This document shows positions 33,202-43,012 of a stretch of DNA of 64,000 bases, one piece after another. The stretch's first letter is position 1; every line of letters begins with the position of its first letter. The translations under genes and the position numbers were made by a program. This DNA comes from Variovorax atrisoli 110B (GTDB taxonomy: Bacteria > Pseudomonadota > Gammaproteobacteria > Burkholderiales > Burkholderiaceae_C): contig NZ_KB907458.1 of assembly GCF_000382045.1 (NCBI RefSeq), forward strand, positions 248,001 through 312,000. Direction: 5' to 3'. The notes under the pieces were generated by a model. It was not told the DNA's origin. It was given only the letters and a program-made list of their open reading frames with translations, and did not search any database.

Positions 33202-34542
33202 ATGACGACGTCCAGCATCATTTCGCAAGGCGCACAGCCGATGCCGAACCCGGCCGATCACGGCGGCGCCCGGCAGGGCGACGACCACTCGCACATCTCC
33301 CCCGGCGAGATCGCGGTCGGTGTGGTCATCGGCCGCGCCTCCGAATATTTCGACTTCTTCGTCTACGGCATCGCCTCGGTGCTGGTGTTTCCGGCGGTCT
33401 TCTTCCCGTTCGAGCAGCATCTCGAGGGCGTTCTCTATTCGTTCCTGATCTTCTCCTTCGCCTTCATCGCGCGTCCGTTGGGAACTGTCATCTCGATGAT
33501 GATCCAGCGACGTTTCGGACGGGAAGCCAAGCTCACGCTGGCGCTCTTCGTGCTCGGCACCTCCACCGCCGGCATCGCCTTCCTGCCGGGCTATTCGAGC
33601 CTGGGCTTCACGGCCATCGTGCTGCTGTCGGTGTTCCGCTTCGGCCAGGGCCTGGCGCTGGGCGGCTCGTGGGACGGCCTGCCGTCGCTGCTGGCGCTGA
33701 ACGCGCCGGCCAACCGCCGCGGCTGGTACGCCATGCTGGGCCAGCTGGGCGCGCCCATCGGCTTCTTCATCGCCAGCGCGCTTTTCGCCTACCTGTATTC
33801 CAGCCTGCCGTCCGAGGACTTCCTCGACTGGGGCTGGCGCTATTCCTTCTACGTGGCCTTCGCGATCAACGTGGTGGCGCTCTTCGCCCGCTTGCGCCTG
33901 GTGGCCACCGACGAATACTCGCGCCTGCTCGAAGAGCGTGAACTCGAACCCACCAGCGTCACCGAATTGGTCAGCTCGCAGGGCAGCAACATCCTGATCG
34001 GCGCGTTCGCCGCGCTGGCCAGCTATGCGCTGTTCCACCTGATCACGGTGTTCCCGCTGTCGTGGATCACGCTGTATTCCGATCAGTCGGTCACCGAATT
34101 CCTGGTGATCCAGATGGTGGGCGCGGTGTTCGGCGCCGCCGGCATCGTGGCCTCGGGCCTGCTGGCCGACCGCATCGGCCGCCGCTTCACGCTGGGCGGC
34201 CTGGCCGCGGTGATCGCCGCCTTCAGCGGCTTCGCTCCCACGCTGCTCGACGGCGGCCGCATCGGCCAGGACATCTTCATCCTGCTGGGCTTCGTGATCC
34301 TCGGCCTGTCGTACGGCCAGGCGGCCGGCGCCGTGACCTCCAACTTCGCGCCCAAGTACCGCTACGTCGGTGCGGCGCTCACGGCCGACGTGGCCTGGCT
34401 GATTGGCGCGGCCTTCGCCCCGCTGGTGGCCCTGGGTCTCTCGGCCCACTTCGGCCTGGCCTATGTGAGCGTCTACCTGCTGTCGGGTGCAGTTGCCACG
34501 CTGGCGGCCCTCGGCCTGAACCGGGCGCTGGCGCGGGACTGA
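33202..34542 (+). CDS. MFS transporter, metabolite:H+ symporter type
   Basis: 446-aa membrane protein with 12 TM helices. SPGEIAVGVVIGRASEYFDF (TM1) and FSFAFIARPLGTVISMMI (TM2), and the loop motif LADRIGRRFTLGGLAA, place it near the ProP/KgtP metabolite symporters. The ATG at 33202 is used; 33241 (MPNPADH) is an alternative. It is divergent from cyoA across 188 bp and ends at a strong terminator. The transported compound is unknown. Confidence 0.88.
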   Translation: MTTSSIISQGAQPMPNPADHGGARQGDDHSHISPGEIAVGVVIGRASEYFDFFVYGIASVLVFPAVFFPFEQHLEGVLYSFLIFSFAFIARPLGTVISMMIQRRFGREAKLTLALFVLGTSTAGIAFLPGYSSLGFTAIVLLSVFRFGQGLALGGSWDGLPSLLALNAPANRRGWYAMLGQLGAPIGFFIASALFAYLYSSLPSEDFLDWGWRYSFYVAFAINVVALFARLRLVATDEYSRLLEERELEPTSVTELVSSQGSNILIGAFAALASYALFHLITVFPLSWITLYSDQSVTEFLVIQMVGAVFGAAGIVASGLLADRIGRRFTLGGLAAVIAAFSGFAPTLLDGGRIGQDIFILLGFVILGLSYGQAAGAVTSNFAPKYRYVGAALTADVAWLIGAAFAPLVALGLSAHFGLAYVSVYLLSGAVATLAALGLNRALARD

Positions 34543-34559
34543 GTCTTTCGCGCAACCAA

Positions 34560-34595
34560 CGAAAAAGGGGCCTCCATGGCCCCTTTTTCGTTTTT
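34560..34595 (+). terminator. Rho-independent terminator after the MFS gene
   Basis: Stem CGAAAAAGGGGCC (34560-34572), loop TCCAT, right arm GGCCCCTTTTTCG (34578-34590), followed by TTTTT. A 13-bp perfect stem; A-rich and T-rich arms could terminate in both directions. Confidence 0.95.
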
Positions 34596-34610
34596 CATTA
34601 CGATGCCCCG

Positions 34611-35294
34611 ATGTTCGCCGCTGCAATCTTCGACATGGACGGGCTGCTGATCGACTCCGAGCGCCCCATCATGGCCGCCTGGATCGAGGTCGCCCGCACG
34701 CTCGGCATCGAGCTTTCGCACAGCCAGTACATGCAGGTGGTGGGGCTGTCCACGGTGGAGTCCGAAGTCGTGCTTGCCTCGCTGCTGGGCGGATCGGCGG
34801 CCTACACCCACGCCGTGGGCCTCGTGCGCCAGCGCCTGCAGCTGGAGCGCTCCGACGGGACGCCGCTCTTTCCGATCAAGTCCGGCGCGGCCGAGATCCT
34901 GTCGGCGTTGCGCGAGCGCGGCACGCGCTGCGCCGTGGCGTCGTCATCCACGAGCGCGCAGATCCAGGCCTGTCTCGGCAGCCTGGGTGTGCTGGAGCAT
35001 TTCTCGGCCTTCGCGGGCGGCGACGAGGTCGCGCGCGCCAAGCCCGATCCGGCCCTCTACCTGCTCGCGGCCGAGCGCCTGGGCGTGGACCCGGCCGAAT
35101 GCATCGCGTTCGAGGACAGCGAGAACGGCGCCAAGGCGGCACTGGCGGCGGGCCTTCGGGTGGTGGTCGTGCCCGACCTCAAGCATCCGCCTGCATCGGT
35201 CGTCGAACGGGCTTTCCATGTGCTCGATTCGCTGCACGACGCGCTCGCGCACCTGCCGCGCTGGTTCCCGCAACAGGCCATGCAGAAGGTGTAA
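34611..35294 (+). CDS. HAD-superfamily phosphatase, beta-phosphoglucomutase-like
   Basis: 227-aa haloacid dehalogenase-fold enzyme. Motif I is DMDGLLIDSE (catalytic Asp residues), the cap domain follows, motif II is VASSST, motif III is the Lys in ARAKPDPALYL, and motif IV is AFEDSENGAKAALAAG. This pattern is shared by small phosphatases and beta-PGM, so the substrate is open. The ATG at 34611 begins 16 nt after the terminator T-run. A gene for a small protein of unknown function follows 4 bp after its stop. Confidence 0.9.
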   Translation: MFAAAIFDMDGLLIDSERPIMAAWIEVARTLGIELSHSQYMQVVGLSTVESEVVLASLLGGSAAYTHAVGLVRQRLQLERSDGTPLFPIKSGAAEILSALRERGTRCAVASSSTSAQIQACLGSLGVLEHFSAFAGGDEVARAKPDPALYLLAAERLGVDPAECIAFEDSENGAKAALAAGLRVVVVPDLKHPPASVVERAFHVLDSLHDALAHLPRWFPQQAMQKV

Positions 35295-35298
35295 CGGC

Positions 35299-35640
35299 AT
35301 GATCAAGATCGGCACGCTCTGCCATGTGGTCGACAGCTGCCTGGCGTCGCCCTTCACGGAGCGGGCCGTGGGCCGGATCGTGGAGGTGGTGTCCGCGCCC
35401 TATGAAGCGCCGAGCGAGCGCTACCTGCCCGGCACCTACTACGACGTGCTGTTCGAGGGCTGGACCTTCTACTGCCGCAGCGACAAGCTCGTGCCCATCT
35501 CCAACCCCGACGCCCGCATCGAGCACTGGGAGGACGCCTTCCTCGAAGAGCCCGGCCTCCTGCCGGCGCCGGATCCTGCCCCTCAGAGCACTTCGTCGCG
35601 CAGCTGCGGAAACACCTTCGACACCTTCGCGAGCAGGTAG
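35299..35640 (+). CDS. Hypothetical 113-aa protein
   Basis: Starts 4 bp after the HAD gene stop, with ATG at 35299. The first 75 residues look ordered: MIKIGTLCHVVDSC, ERAVGRIVEVVSAP and YLPGTYYDVLFEGWTFYCRS suggest a small beta barrel (SH3-like). I do not recognise a family. The last 58 nt overlap, tail to tail, the end of the oxygenase gene on the other strand; the C-terminal residues are Pro/Ser-rich. Likely co-transcribed with the HAD gene. Confidence 0.65.
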   Translation: MIKIGTLCHVVDSCLASPFTERAVGRIVEVVSAPYEAPSERYLPGTYYDVLFEGWTFYCRSDKLVPISNPDARIEHWEDAFLEEPGLLPAPDPAPQSTSSRSCGNTFDTFASR

Positions 35641-36580
35641 TCGCCGTAGCGCCCGTTGAAGGCGTGCACGTTGGCGCGGTCCCAGCGTTCGGCACTGTCG
35701 TCGCGGGCCTCCGCGCCCGCGAGGCCCTCGATGCGCTGCACGCGCGCCTCGAAGTTCGGGTCGAAGAAGAGCGGAAACGACAGCCGGTCATGCCCCGAGG
35801 TGTTGCGTTTCACGCGGTGCGGCGTCGACTTGTAGAGCCCGCCGGTCATGCGGTCGAGCATGTCGCCGATGTTGCAGACGAAGGAGCCCGCCACCGGCGG
35901 CGCGTCGATCCAGCCGCCCGGCGTGTGCACCGCGAGGCCGCCGATGTGGTCCTGGTGCAGGATCGTCAGCAGTCCGTAGTCGGTGTGCTCGCCCACGCCC
36001 CATTGCACGTCGAGGCCTTCGGGCACCGGCTGCGAGGTGTAGTTGAAGAGGCGGAACAGGATCAGCGGATCGGCCGTGTAGCGCTTCGAAAAGTAGCCCG
36101 CGTCGAGGCCCAGGCTCAGCGCGATGCCTTCCATCAGCCGGTGGCCCAGTTGCGTGACGGCGGCCATGTATTCGAGGATGGTCTCGCGAAAGCCCGGCAC
36201 GTCAGGGAACAGGTTGGGCCCGTGCACCGGCGTCTTCGCCTGCACCAGCGGATGCGTGGCGGGCAGCTCCGTGCCGAGGTAGAGGCCTTCCTTCCAGTCG
36301 GGCCGGCCGGAGGTCAGCTCGCCGCCGAGCGGAAAGTAGCCGCGCCATGCGCGGCCGCCCAGGGCCATGCGCCACTGCATCTTGGTTTCCTCGGGCAGGT
36401 CGAAGAAGCGGTGGCTCAGGTCTTCGAGCCGCTTCACCAGCGCCGGGTCGACGCCATGGCCGGTCACGTAGAAGAAACCGTGGGCGCGGCAGGCGGCGCC
36501 GATCTGCGCGGCCACGGCATCGCGTGCGGCGGTGCCGGAGACGAGCGCGGAAACGTCGATGAGGGGGAGGGCTGAAGCGG

Positions 36581-36584
<4 letters not shown>
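35583..36584 (-). CDS. 2-oxoglutarate/Fe(II)-dependent oxygenase, isopenicillin N synthase-like
   Basis: 333-aa non-heme iron oxygenase. An N-terminal DIOX_N region (PLIDVSALVSG, AHGFFYVTGHGV) precedes the jelly-roll with ligands His-x-Asp (GEHTDYGLLTILHQD) and a distal His (STPHRVKRN); the family's 2-oxoglutarate Arg-x-Ser is present as RLSFPLFFDP. Start at 36584 overlaps the ABC ATPase stop (ATGA). It is the last gene of the amino-acid ABC operon, so the imported compound may be hydroxylated or oxidised by it. Substrate unknown. Confidence 0.9.
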
Positions 36585-37320
<736 letters not shown>

Positions 37321-37324
<4 letters not shown>

Positions 37325-38031
37325 GCGGACACCTTGGTGGCGGCGGTGGAGATGCCGCGGCGTGCGAGCCGGCGTTCGAGCCAGTAGGCGAAGCGCGAGA
37401 GGCCGAAGCACAGGATGAAGTACGTCCCGCCCAGAATCAGGTAGATCTGAGCGGGCTTGGTGAACACCTGCGTGTTGATCTGCGTCGCGATGAACGACAC
37501 CTCGGCCAGCCCGATGATGTAGCCCAGCGAGGTCTCCTTGATGGTCGAGACGAACTGGTTCACCAGCGAGGGCAGCATGCTGCGCAGCGCCTGCGGCAGC
37601 ACCACGAGGCGCATCGCGGCGCCGTAGCCCAGGCCCAGCGCACGGGCTGTTTCCATCTGCCCGCGCGGCAGTCCCTGGATGCCGGCGCGCACGATCTCCG
37701 CCAGGTAGGCTGCGTCGAACACCACCAGCGCGATCAGCATGGTGGTGAACTGGTCGGTCTTCACGCCCGTGACGCTCGGCAGGAAGAAGTAGGCCCAGAA
37801 GATCACCATCAGCAGAGGCAGCCCGCGCACCACGTACACGAAGCCAGTGACCGGCCAGCGCAGCCAGCGCCAAGGGCTCACCCGCGCCAGCCCGAGCACG
37901 ATGCCCAGCGGCAGCGCCAGCACCAAGCCGCAGGAGGCGAGGATCAGCGTGAGCACCAGCCCGCCGAGCGGCCCGTTCGGGTACTGGCCGATGAGGAAGT
38001 AGACCCAGTAGTCGTTGATGATCTGAAGCAT
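37321..38031 (-). CDS. Amino-acid ABC transporter permease
   Basis: 236-aa membrane protein of the HisM/GltK type with about five TM helices and the EAA loop EIVRAGIQGLPRGQMETARAL. The paralogous permease is encoded upstream. It overlaps the ATPase gene by 4 nt (ATGA). A family A repeat lies immediately upstream, between it and the first permease gene. Confidence 0.93.
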
Positions 38032-38090
38032 CAGCGCTCAGCTCCCGCTTCACGTGGCTCGCGATGCACGGAACCGGCACGGCCAAGGCC

Positions 38091-38184
38091 GGAAACACCG
38101 CGGAACCTGCTTTGCCGGGCCGCCGGTGTTGCCCCCGGCGAGGGGGGAGGAGAAGCGACACGCAGTGCGCGCAGCCTGGGGGAG
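38091..38184 (-). repeat. Intergenic repeat family A, copy 3 (between two permease genes)
   Basis: Minus-strand copy: core CCCCCAGGCTGCGCGCACTG, a CCCC/GGGG hairpin and GGCCCGGCAAAGCAGG, which matches copy 2. It starts 4 nt after the stop codon of the 38189 permease gene. It fills most of the 157-bp gap between two genes that should be co-expressed. Confidence 0.85.
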
Positions 38185-38188
38185 TGCG

Positions 38189-38884
38189 TCATATCGTCCG
38201 CACCGGGTAACGGTGGTGGTACCAGCTCGCCAGGCCCGTGATGGCCAGCGAAACAGTGAGGTAGGCCGCGCTCGCGAACGCGAAGGACTCGAAGCTGCGG
38301 AAGGTCGCGCTCTCGACCTGGCCGGCCTGGTACATCAGCTCGGCCACGCCGATCACGGTGGCGATGGAAGTGTTCTTCCACAGGCTCAGCGTCTGCGAGA
38401 TGAGCGGCGGGATGGTCACGCGCAGCGCCTGCGGCAGCACCACGCGGCGCATGGTGGCAAGGTAGCTGAAGCCCATTGCCCGGCCGGCCTCGAACTGCAC
38501 GGCGGGGATCGCGCGGATGCCGCTTCGGATGTCTTCCGCCATGAAGGCGGCCGTGTAGAGCGCCAGCGCGATGATGGCGCTGTAGGCCTCGATGTGCCCC
38601 GCGTAGAGCCATTGCTTGATGTCCTCCGGCAGCAGCTCGGGTGCGCCGAAGTACCAGAAGAGCATGTGCGCGAGCAGCGGAATGTTGCGGATCGATTCCA
38701 CGTACGCGAAGCCGAGCCAGCGCAGCGGCGCGAAGGGCGACAGCCGCAGCAGCGCCACCACCACCGCGATGGGCAGCGCCAGCACCAGCGAGGCCGCGAG
38801 CAGCTGCAGCGACAGCAGCAGGCCCGCGACGAGCATGTCGTGGTACTTGCCGGTCAGCAGCAAGGAATAGTCGAACAGGGGCAT
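38189..38884 (-). CDS. Amino-acid ABC transporter permease
   Basis: 231-aa membrane protein of the GltJ/HisQ type: about five TM helices and the EAA loop EDIRSGIRAIPAVQFEAGRAM. The chosen start is MPLFDYSLLLTGKYHDM at 38884; an upstream extension to 38959 runs into a repeat and is not credible. It is the first permease gene of the operon, 171 bp after the binding-protein gene. Confidence 0.92.
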   Translation of the reverse strand: MPLFDYSLLLTGKYHDMLVAGLLLSLQLLAASLVLALPIAVVVALLRLSPFAPLRWLGFAYVESIRNIPLLAHMLFWYFGAPELLPEDIKQWLYAGHIEAYSAIIALALYTAAFMAEDIRSGIRAIPAVQFEAGRAMGFSYLATMRRVVLPQALRVTIPPLISQTLSLWKNTSIATVIGVAELMYQAGQVESATFRSFESFAFASAAYLTVSLAITGLASWYHHRYPVRTI

Positions 38885-38920
38885 GGGGGGCGACAGTATC
38901 ACCGTCGCGGAGGGATGTGG

Positions 38921-39036
38921 CTCCCTCCCCCGCTGGGGGAGGGTTGGGGTGGGGGGCACGGCGGCGTCTGGAAAGACGCGGCGGTCATGTGCAGGCCGCT
39001 TGCCCCCATCCCGGCCTTCCCCCAGCGGGGGAAGGA
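38921..39036. repeat. Inverted pair of GC-rich repeats (BIME-like)
   Basis: The left unit (38921-38965, CTCCCTCCCCCGCTGGGGGA then GGGTTGGGGTGGGGGG) and the right unit (38995-39036, reverse complement of nearly the same sequence) face each other. A perfect small hairpin GCGTCT-GGAA-AGACGC lies between them at 38964-38979. Each unit also has its own CCCCC/GGGGG hairpin. It lies between the binding-protein and permease genes, like REP elements that protect malE mRNA in E. coli. Confidence 0.75.
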
Positions 39037-39055
39037 GAAAGACCTGAGGCCGGGC

Positions 39056-39886
39056 TCAGTCGATCTTGTCGCTCTCGAGCTTGAAGTCGCGCGACTGGAA
39101 GCCCGATGCCGTGTTCGGGCCGTACCACTTGACGAAGATCTTCTCTGCGTCGCCCGACTTCTCGAGCTCGCGCAGCGTGTCGTCCACCACGGCCTTCAGG
39201 CCGCTCTCGCCCTTCTTGATGCCGATGGCCAGCGCCTCGGTGCTCAGGTTCTGCTTGAGCACCACGTACTGGGCCTTCTGCGGGCCGAGCTTGGCGTAGC
39301 TGCGCAGCAGGGCTGCCTCGTCGTCCACGTAGCCCACGCCCTTGCCCTGCTGCAGGGCCTGGAAGGCCTGCTGGCTCGTGTCGAAGGTCACGACCTCGAC
39401 GTTGGGCACGGCCTTGCGGATGTTCGGCTCCTGCGTGCCGCCGCGGATGGTCAGCACCTTCTTGCCGGCGAGCTGCGGCACCTCGGTGATACCGCTGTCC
39501 TTCTTCACGAGCGCCTTCTGGCCGGTGACGAAGGTGGTGAGCGAGAAGTCGATCTGCGCCTCGCGCTCCTTGTTGTGCGTGAGGCCGGCGGCCACCAGGT
39601 CGACGTGGCCCTGCTGCAGCTCGGGAATGCGCGCTGCCACCGCGATCTGCTTGAGCACCGGCTTCACGCCGATCTTCTTGGCGATGGCGTTCACCAGGTC
39701 CACCTCGTAGCCGACGATCTGGCGCGTCTTGGGATCGACGAAGGTCGCGGGCTCGTCCGTGCCGAGCACGCCGACGACCAGCTCGCCCTTCTTCTTGATG
39801 TCGGCCAGCTGGTCCGCATGGGCGGCGGTGCCGAGCAGGAAGGTCGAAGCGGCGAGGGCCGCGGCTGCAATCAGTTTCATGCGCAT
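39056..39886 (-). CDS. Amino-acid ABC transporter substrate-binding protein
   Basis: 276-aa periplasmic binding protein (bacterial solute-binding family 3). Signal peptide MRMKLIAAAALAASTFLLGT ending AHA before the mature start DQLADIKKKGELVVGV. YEVDLVNAIAKKIGVKPVL and VDLVAAGLTHNKEREAQIDF are family features. RBS AAGGAG lies six bases before the ATG at 39886. First gene of the ABC operon, followed by a BIME-like repeat. Confidence 0.94.
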   Translation of the reverse strand: MRMKLIAAAALAASTFLLGTAAHADQLADIKKKGELVVGVLGTDEPATFVDPKTRQIVGYEVDLVNAIAKKIGVKPVLKQIAVAARIPELQQGHVDLVAAGLTHNKEREAQIDFSLTTFVTGQKALVKKDSGITEVPQLAGKKVLTIRGGTQEPNIRKAVPNVEVVTFDTSQQAFQALQQGKGVGYVDDEAALLRSYAKLGPQKAQYVVLKQNLSTEALAIGIKKGESGLKAVVDDTLRELEKSGDAEKIFVKWYGPNTASGFQSRDFKLESDKID

Positions 39887-39927
39887 GTTCTTCTCCTTGG
39901 TGGAAACGGAAGGGGCAGGACCATATC

Positions 39928-39956
39928 AATAAAACCTCTGATTATTAAATCGTCAA
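39928..39956 (-). promoter_or_regulatory. Candidate sigma-70 promoter of the ABC operon
   Basis: On the minus strand TTGACG (-35, 39951-39956) and TTTATT (-10, 39928-39933) are spaced by 17 nt, in an AT-rich stretch that stands out in this GC-rich window. Position about 40 nt upstream of the binding-protein ATG. Matches to consensus are 5/6 and 4/6. Confidence 0.45.
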
Positions 39957-40080
39957 TCGACATATGCATATAGGGCAGCCCGAAGGCCGCTTTTCCGGGC
40001 TGGGTTAAATTCGCGGCGCAAAAACGCGCTTCCGGCGCCTTTCCTTCGCCTCCCTCAGCATCTCTTCGAGCGAGATCCTC

Positions 40081-41277
40081 ATGATCATCAAACCCCGCGT
40101 GCGCGGCTTCATCTGCGTCACCACCCATCCCGCCGGCTGCGAAGCCAACGTCCGCCAGCAGATCGAATACGTCAAGGCGAAGCCCGCCATCGAAGGCGGC
40201 CCGAAGAAGGTGCTGGTGATCGGCGCATCGACCGGCTACGGCCTCGCCGCGCGCATCACCGCCGCCTTCGGCTGCGGCGCCGGCACGCTGGGCGTCTTCT
40301 TCGAACGCCCGGGCAGCGAGACCAGGCCCGGCTCGCCCGGCTGGTACAACACCGCCGCCTTCGAGCGCGCCGCGCATGCCGAGGGCCTCTATGCGAAGAG
40401 CATCAACGGCGACGGTTTTTCCGACGCGATGAAGCAGCAGGTCATCGACACCATCCGCGCCGACCTGGGGCAGGTCGACCTCGTCGTCTACAGCCTGGCC
40501 GCACCGCGGCGCACGCATCCGAAGACCGGCCAGGTCTTCAACTCGGTGCTCAAGCCCGTGGGCAAGGCGGTGACCTTGCGCGGCCTCGATACCGACAGCG
40601 GGACGGTGAAGGAATCGGTGCTCGAGCCCGCCACGCAGGAGGAGATCGACAACACCGTGGCCGTGATGGGCGGCGAGGACTGGCAGATGTGGATCGACGC
40701 GCTGCAGCAGGCCGGCGTGCTGGCCGACGGCGCCAAGACCACGGCCTTCACCTACCTGGGCGAGAAGATCACGCACGACATCTACTGGAACGGCTCCATC
40801 GGCGCGGCCAAGAAGGACCTCGACCAGAAGGTGCTGGGCATCCGCGCGCAGCTCGCGGCCAAGGGCGGCGACGCACGCGTGTCGGTGCTGAAGGCGGTGG
40901 TCACGCAGGCCAGCTCGGCCATTCCGATGATGCCGCTGTACCTGTCGCTGCTGTTCAAGGTGATGAAGGAAGAGGGCACGCACGAGGGCTGCATCGAGCA
41001 GGTGCACGGTCTCTATGCCGACAGCCTCTACGGCGCCACGCCGCACATCGACGAGGAAGGCCGCCTGCGCGCCGACTACAAGGAGCTGGCACCGCAGGTG
41101 CAGTCGCGCGTGCTGGCGCTATGGCCCCAGGTGAACGACGCCAACCTCGGCGAGCTCACCGATTTCGCCGACTACAAGACGGAGTTCCTGCGGCTCTTCG
41201 GCTTCGCGGTGGAGGGTGTGGACTACGACGCCGACGTGAACCCCGACGTGGGCATTCCGGGCATCGTGCAGCTCTAG
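40081..41277 (+). CDS. fabV: Trans-2-enoyl-CoA/enoyl-ACP reductase FabV
   Basis: 398-aa NADH-dependent enoyl reductase. The N-terminal MIIKPRVRGFICVTTHPAGC is characteristic, followed by the Rossmann motif VIGASTGYGLAARI. The catalytic Tyr-x8-Lys is seen in MMPLYLSLLFKVMKEE. This long SDR form replaces triclosan-sensitive FabI in many proteobacteria and catalyses the last step of the fatty-acid elongation cycle. The upstream gap (39957-40080) is AT-rich and probably holds its promoter. Confidence 0.96.
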   Translation: MIIKPRVRGFICVTTHPAGCEANVRQQIEYVKAKPAIEGGPKKVLVIGASTGYGLAARITAAFGCGAGTLGVFFERPGSETRPGSPGWYNTAAFERAAHAEGLYAKSINGDGFSDAMKQQVIDTIRADLGQVDLVVYSLAAPRRTHPKTGQVFNSVLKPVGKAVTLRGLDTDSGTVKESVLEPATQEEIDNTVAVMGGEDWQMWIDALQQAGVLADGAKTTAFTYLGEKITHDIYWNGSIGAAKKDLDQKVLGIRAQLAAKGGDARVSVLKAVVTQASSAIPMMPLYLSLLFKVMKEEGTHEGCIEQVHGLYADSLYGATPHIDEEGRLRADYKELAPQVQSRVLALWPQVNDANLGELTDFADYKTEFLRLFGFAVEGVDYDADVNPDVGIPGIVQL

Positions 41278-41304
41278 CAGGCCCTTGAGGGGATACTCCC
41301 GCCC

Positions 41305-41724
41305 ATGCAGATTCAAGAAAAGCCACCCGCCGGCACGCCCTTCGACTGGATCGGCGGCGAGGCCAAGGTGGAGGCGCTGGTCGAGCGCTTCTACGACCTG
41401 ATGGACCTCGAGCCCGCCTACGCGCAGCTGCGCGCAGTGCACGGCACCAGCCTCGACAACGCGCGCCAGCGCCTGTTCTGGTTCCTCTGCGGCTGGCTCG
41501 GCGGCCCCCAGTACTACACCGACCGCTTTGGCCACCCGATGCTTCGCGCGCGCCACCTGCCGCAGAGCATCGGCGGCCACACCATCGGCATCAAGGAGCG
41601 CGACCAGTGGCTCGCCTGCATGGACCAGGCGATGGGCGAGACGGGCGTGCCCGAGGACTTGCGTGCGAGGCTGCGCGACTCCTTTTTCAAGACCGCTGAC
41701 TGGATGCGCAATAGAGGCGAATGA
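41305..41724 (+). CDS. Group II truncated hemoglobin
   Basis: 139-aa 2-over-2 globin. FDWIGGEAKVEALVERFYDL (helix A/B) and LCGWLGGPQYYTDRFGHPML (E helix and loop, with the heme pocket) and a proximal His in RARHLPQSIGGHTIG/GIKERDQWL are typical of group II (trHbO-like) proteins. It may bind O2 or NO. 28 bp after fabV and 50 bp before an FAD-dependent reductase that could keep it reduced. Confidence 0.9.
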   Translation: MQIQEKPPAGTPFDWIGGEAKVEALVERFYDLMDLEPAYAQLRAVHGTSLDNARQRLFWFLCGWLGGPQYYTDRFGHPMLRARHLPQSIGGHTIGIKERDQWLACMDQAMGETGVPEDLRARLRDSFFKTADWMRNRGE

Positions 41725-41774
41725 TCGCCGGCCAGACACACGAGCAACGATTTCCGAAAGACGCTTCTTCCATC

Positions 41775-42998
41775 ATGAATTCCATCGTCATCATCGGCGG
41801 CGGCCACGCCGCGGCCCAGCTCTGTGCGGGGCTTGCCGAAGCCGGGCAGGGCGCGCGCGTCCACCTGGTCTGCGAGGAGGCCTGCGAGCCTTATCACCGG
41901 CCTCCGCTGTCCAAGGCCTTCTTGAAGAGCGCCGAAGAGACCACGCAGCCGCACAAGGCCGCCGACTGGTACCGCGAAGCCGGCATCACGCTGCACCTGG
42001 GCGATGCGGCCGTGGCCGTCGACCGCGAGGCGCATACCGTCACGCTGCGCTCGGGCGCGATCCTGCCGTGGCAGCAGCTGGTGATCGCCACCGGTACGCG
42101 CGCGCGCCAGATGCCCGACCTGAAGCCGGGCCTGGAGAACGTCGCCAGCCTGCGCGCGGCCGACGAGGCGCATCGCCTGCGCACGCGGCTCGCTGCGGCA
42201 GAGAAGGTGACGGTGCTCGGCGGCGGCTTCATCGGGCTCGAAGTGGCGGCCACCGCCAAGGCGCTCGGCAAGACGGTGCAGGTCATCGAGAGCGCGCCGC
42301 GCCTGCTGGGCCGCGCCGTGTCGCCTGAGCTGTCGGCGCATGTGCTGGCCACGCATCGCGCGTCGGGCATCGACATCGTGCTCGGCGCGCAGACCGGCGC
42401 CTTCGAGGTCGAGGGCGACCGGCTGGTGTCGCTGCAGGTCAACGGCGCGAAGCAGCCGGTCGACCTGCTGCTGCTGGGCATCGGCGCAGTGCCCGAGACC
42501 GCGCTCGCTCAGGCGGCCGGCATCGAGTGCGCGGACGGCATCGTGGTGGACGAGCACATGCGCACCAGCGCGGCCGACGTGCTCGCGGTGGGCGACTGCA
42601 CGCGCTTTCCCGATCGCCGCGCGGGCCGCGCGCTGCGGCTCGAGTCGGTGCAGAACGCGAACGACCAGGCGCGCACCGCGGTCGCCACGCTCACCGGCGA
42701 GGCACGCGCGCACGATGCGGTCGCGTGGTTCTGGTCAGACCAGGGCGGCATGCGCCTGCAGATGGTGGGCCTGATGCCCGCCGAAGGCACGCCGGGCCTG
42801 AGCAGCGTGCGCCGCGCGGGCCCGAAGCCCGACGCCTTCTCGCTGTTCCACTATGTCGATGGAAAGCTCGTGTGCGTGGAGTCGGTGAACGCGCCGGTCG
42901 ACCACATGATGAGCCGCAAGCTGCTCGAGGCGGGCCGCAATCCCGATGCGGCGTCGGTGGCGGATGCCTCGGTGCCGCTGAAGAACCTGCTGGCCTGA
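41775..42998 (+). CDS. NAD(P)/FAD-dependent oxidoreductase (ferredoxin/rubredoxin reductase type)
   Basis: 407-aa pyridine-nucleotide-disulfide-like reductase with no redox disulfide. FAD motif IIGGGHAAAQLCAGLAEAG, NAD motif VLGGGFIGLEVAATAKALG, and VLAVGDC close to the second FAD contact, plus a C-terminal reductase domain ending KNLLA, as in putidaredoxin and dioxygenase reductases. The ATG at 41775 is preceded by an in-frame extension that is not conserved-looking. Its electron acceptor is unknown; the neighbouring globin is one option. Confidence 0.9.
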   Translation: MNSIVIIGGGHAAAQLCAGLAEAGQGARVHLVCEEACEPYHRPPLSKAFLKSAEETTQPHKAADWYREAGITLHLGDAAVAVDREAHTVTLRSGAILPWQQLVIATGTRARQMPDLKPGLENVASLRAADEAHRLRTRLAAAEKVTVLGGGFIGLEVAATAKALGKTVQVIESAPRLLGRAVSPELSAHVLATHRASGIDIVLGAQTGAFEVEGDRLVSLQVNGAKQPVDLLLLGIGAVPETALAQAAGIECADGIVVDEHMRTSAADVLAVGDCTRFPDRRAGRALRLESVQNANDQARTAVATLTGEARAHDAVAWFWSDQGGMRLQMVGLMPAEGTPGLSSVRRAGPKPDAFSLFHYVDGKLVCVESVNAPVDHMMSRKLLEAGRNPDAASVADASVPLKNLLA

Positions 42999-43012
42999 GC
43001 CGAAGAAGGTGC

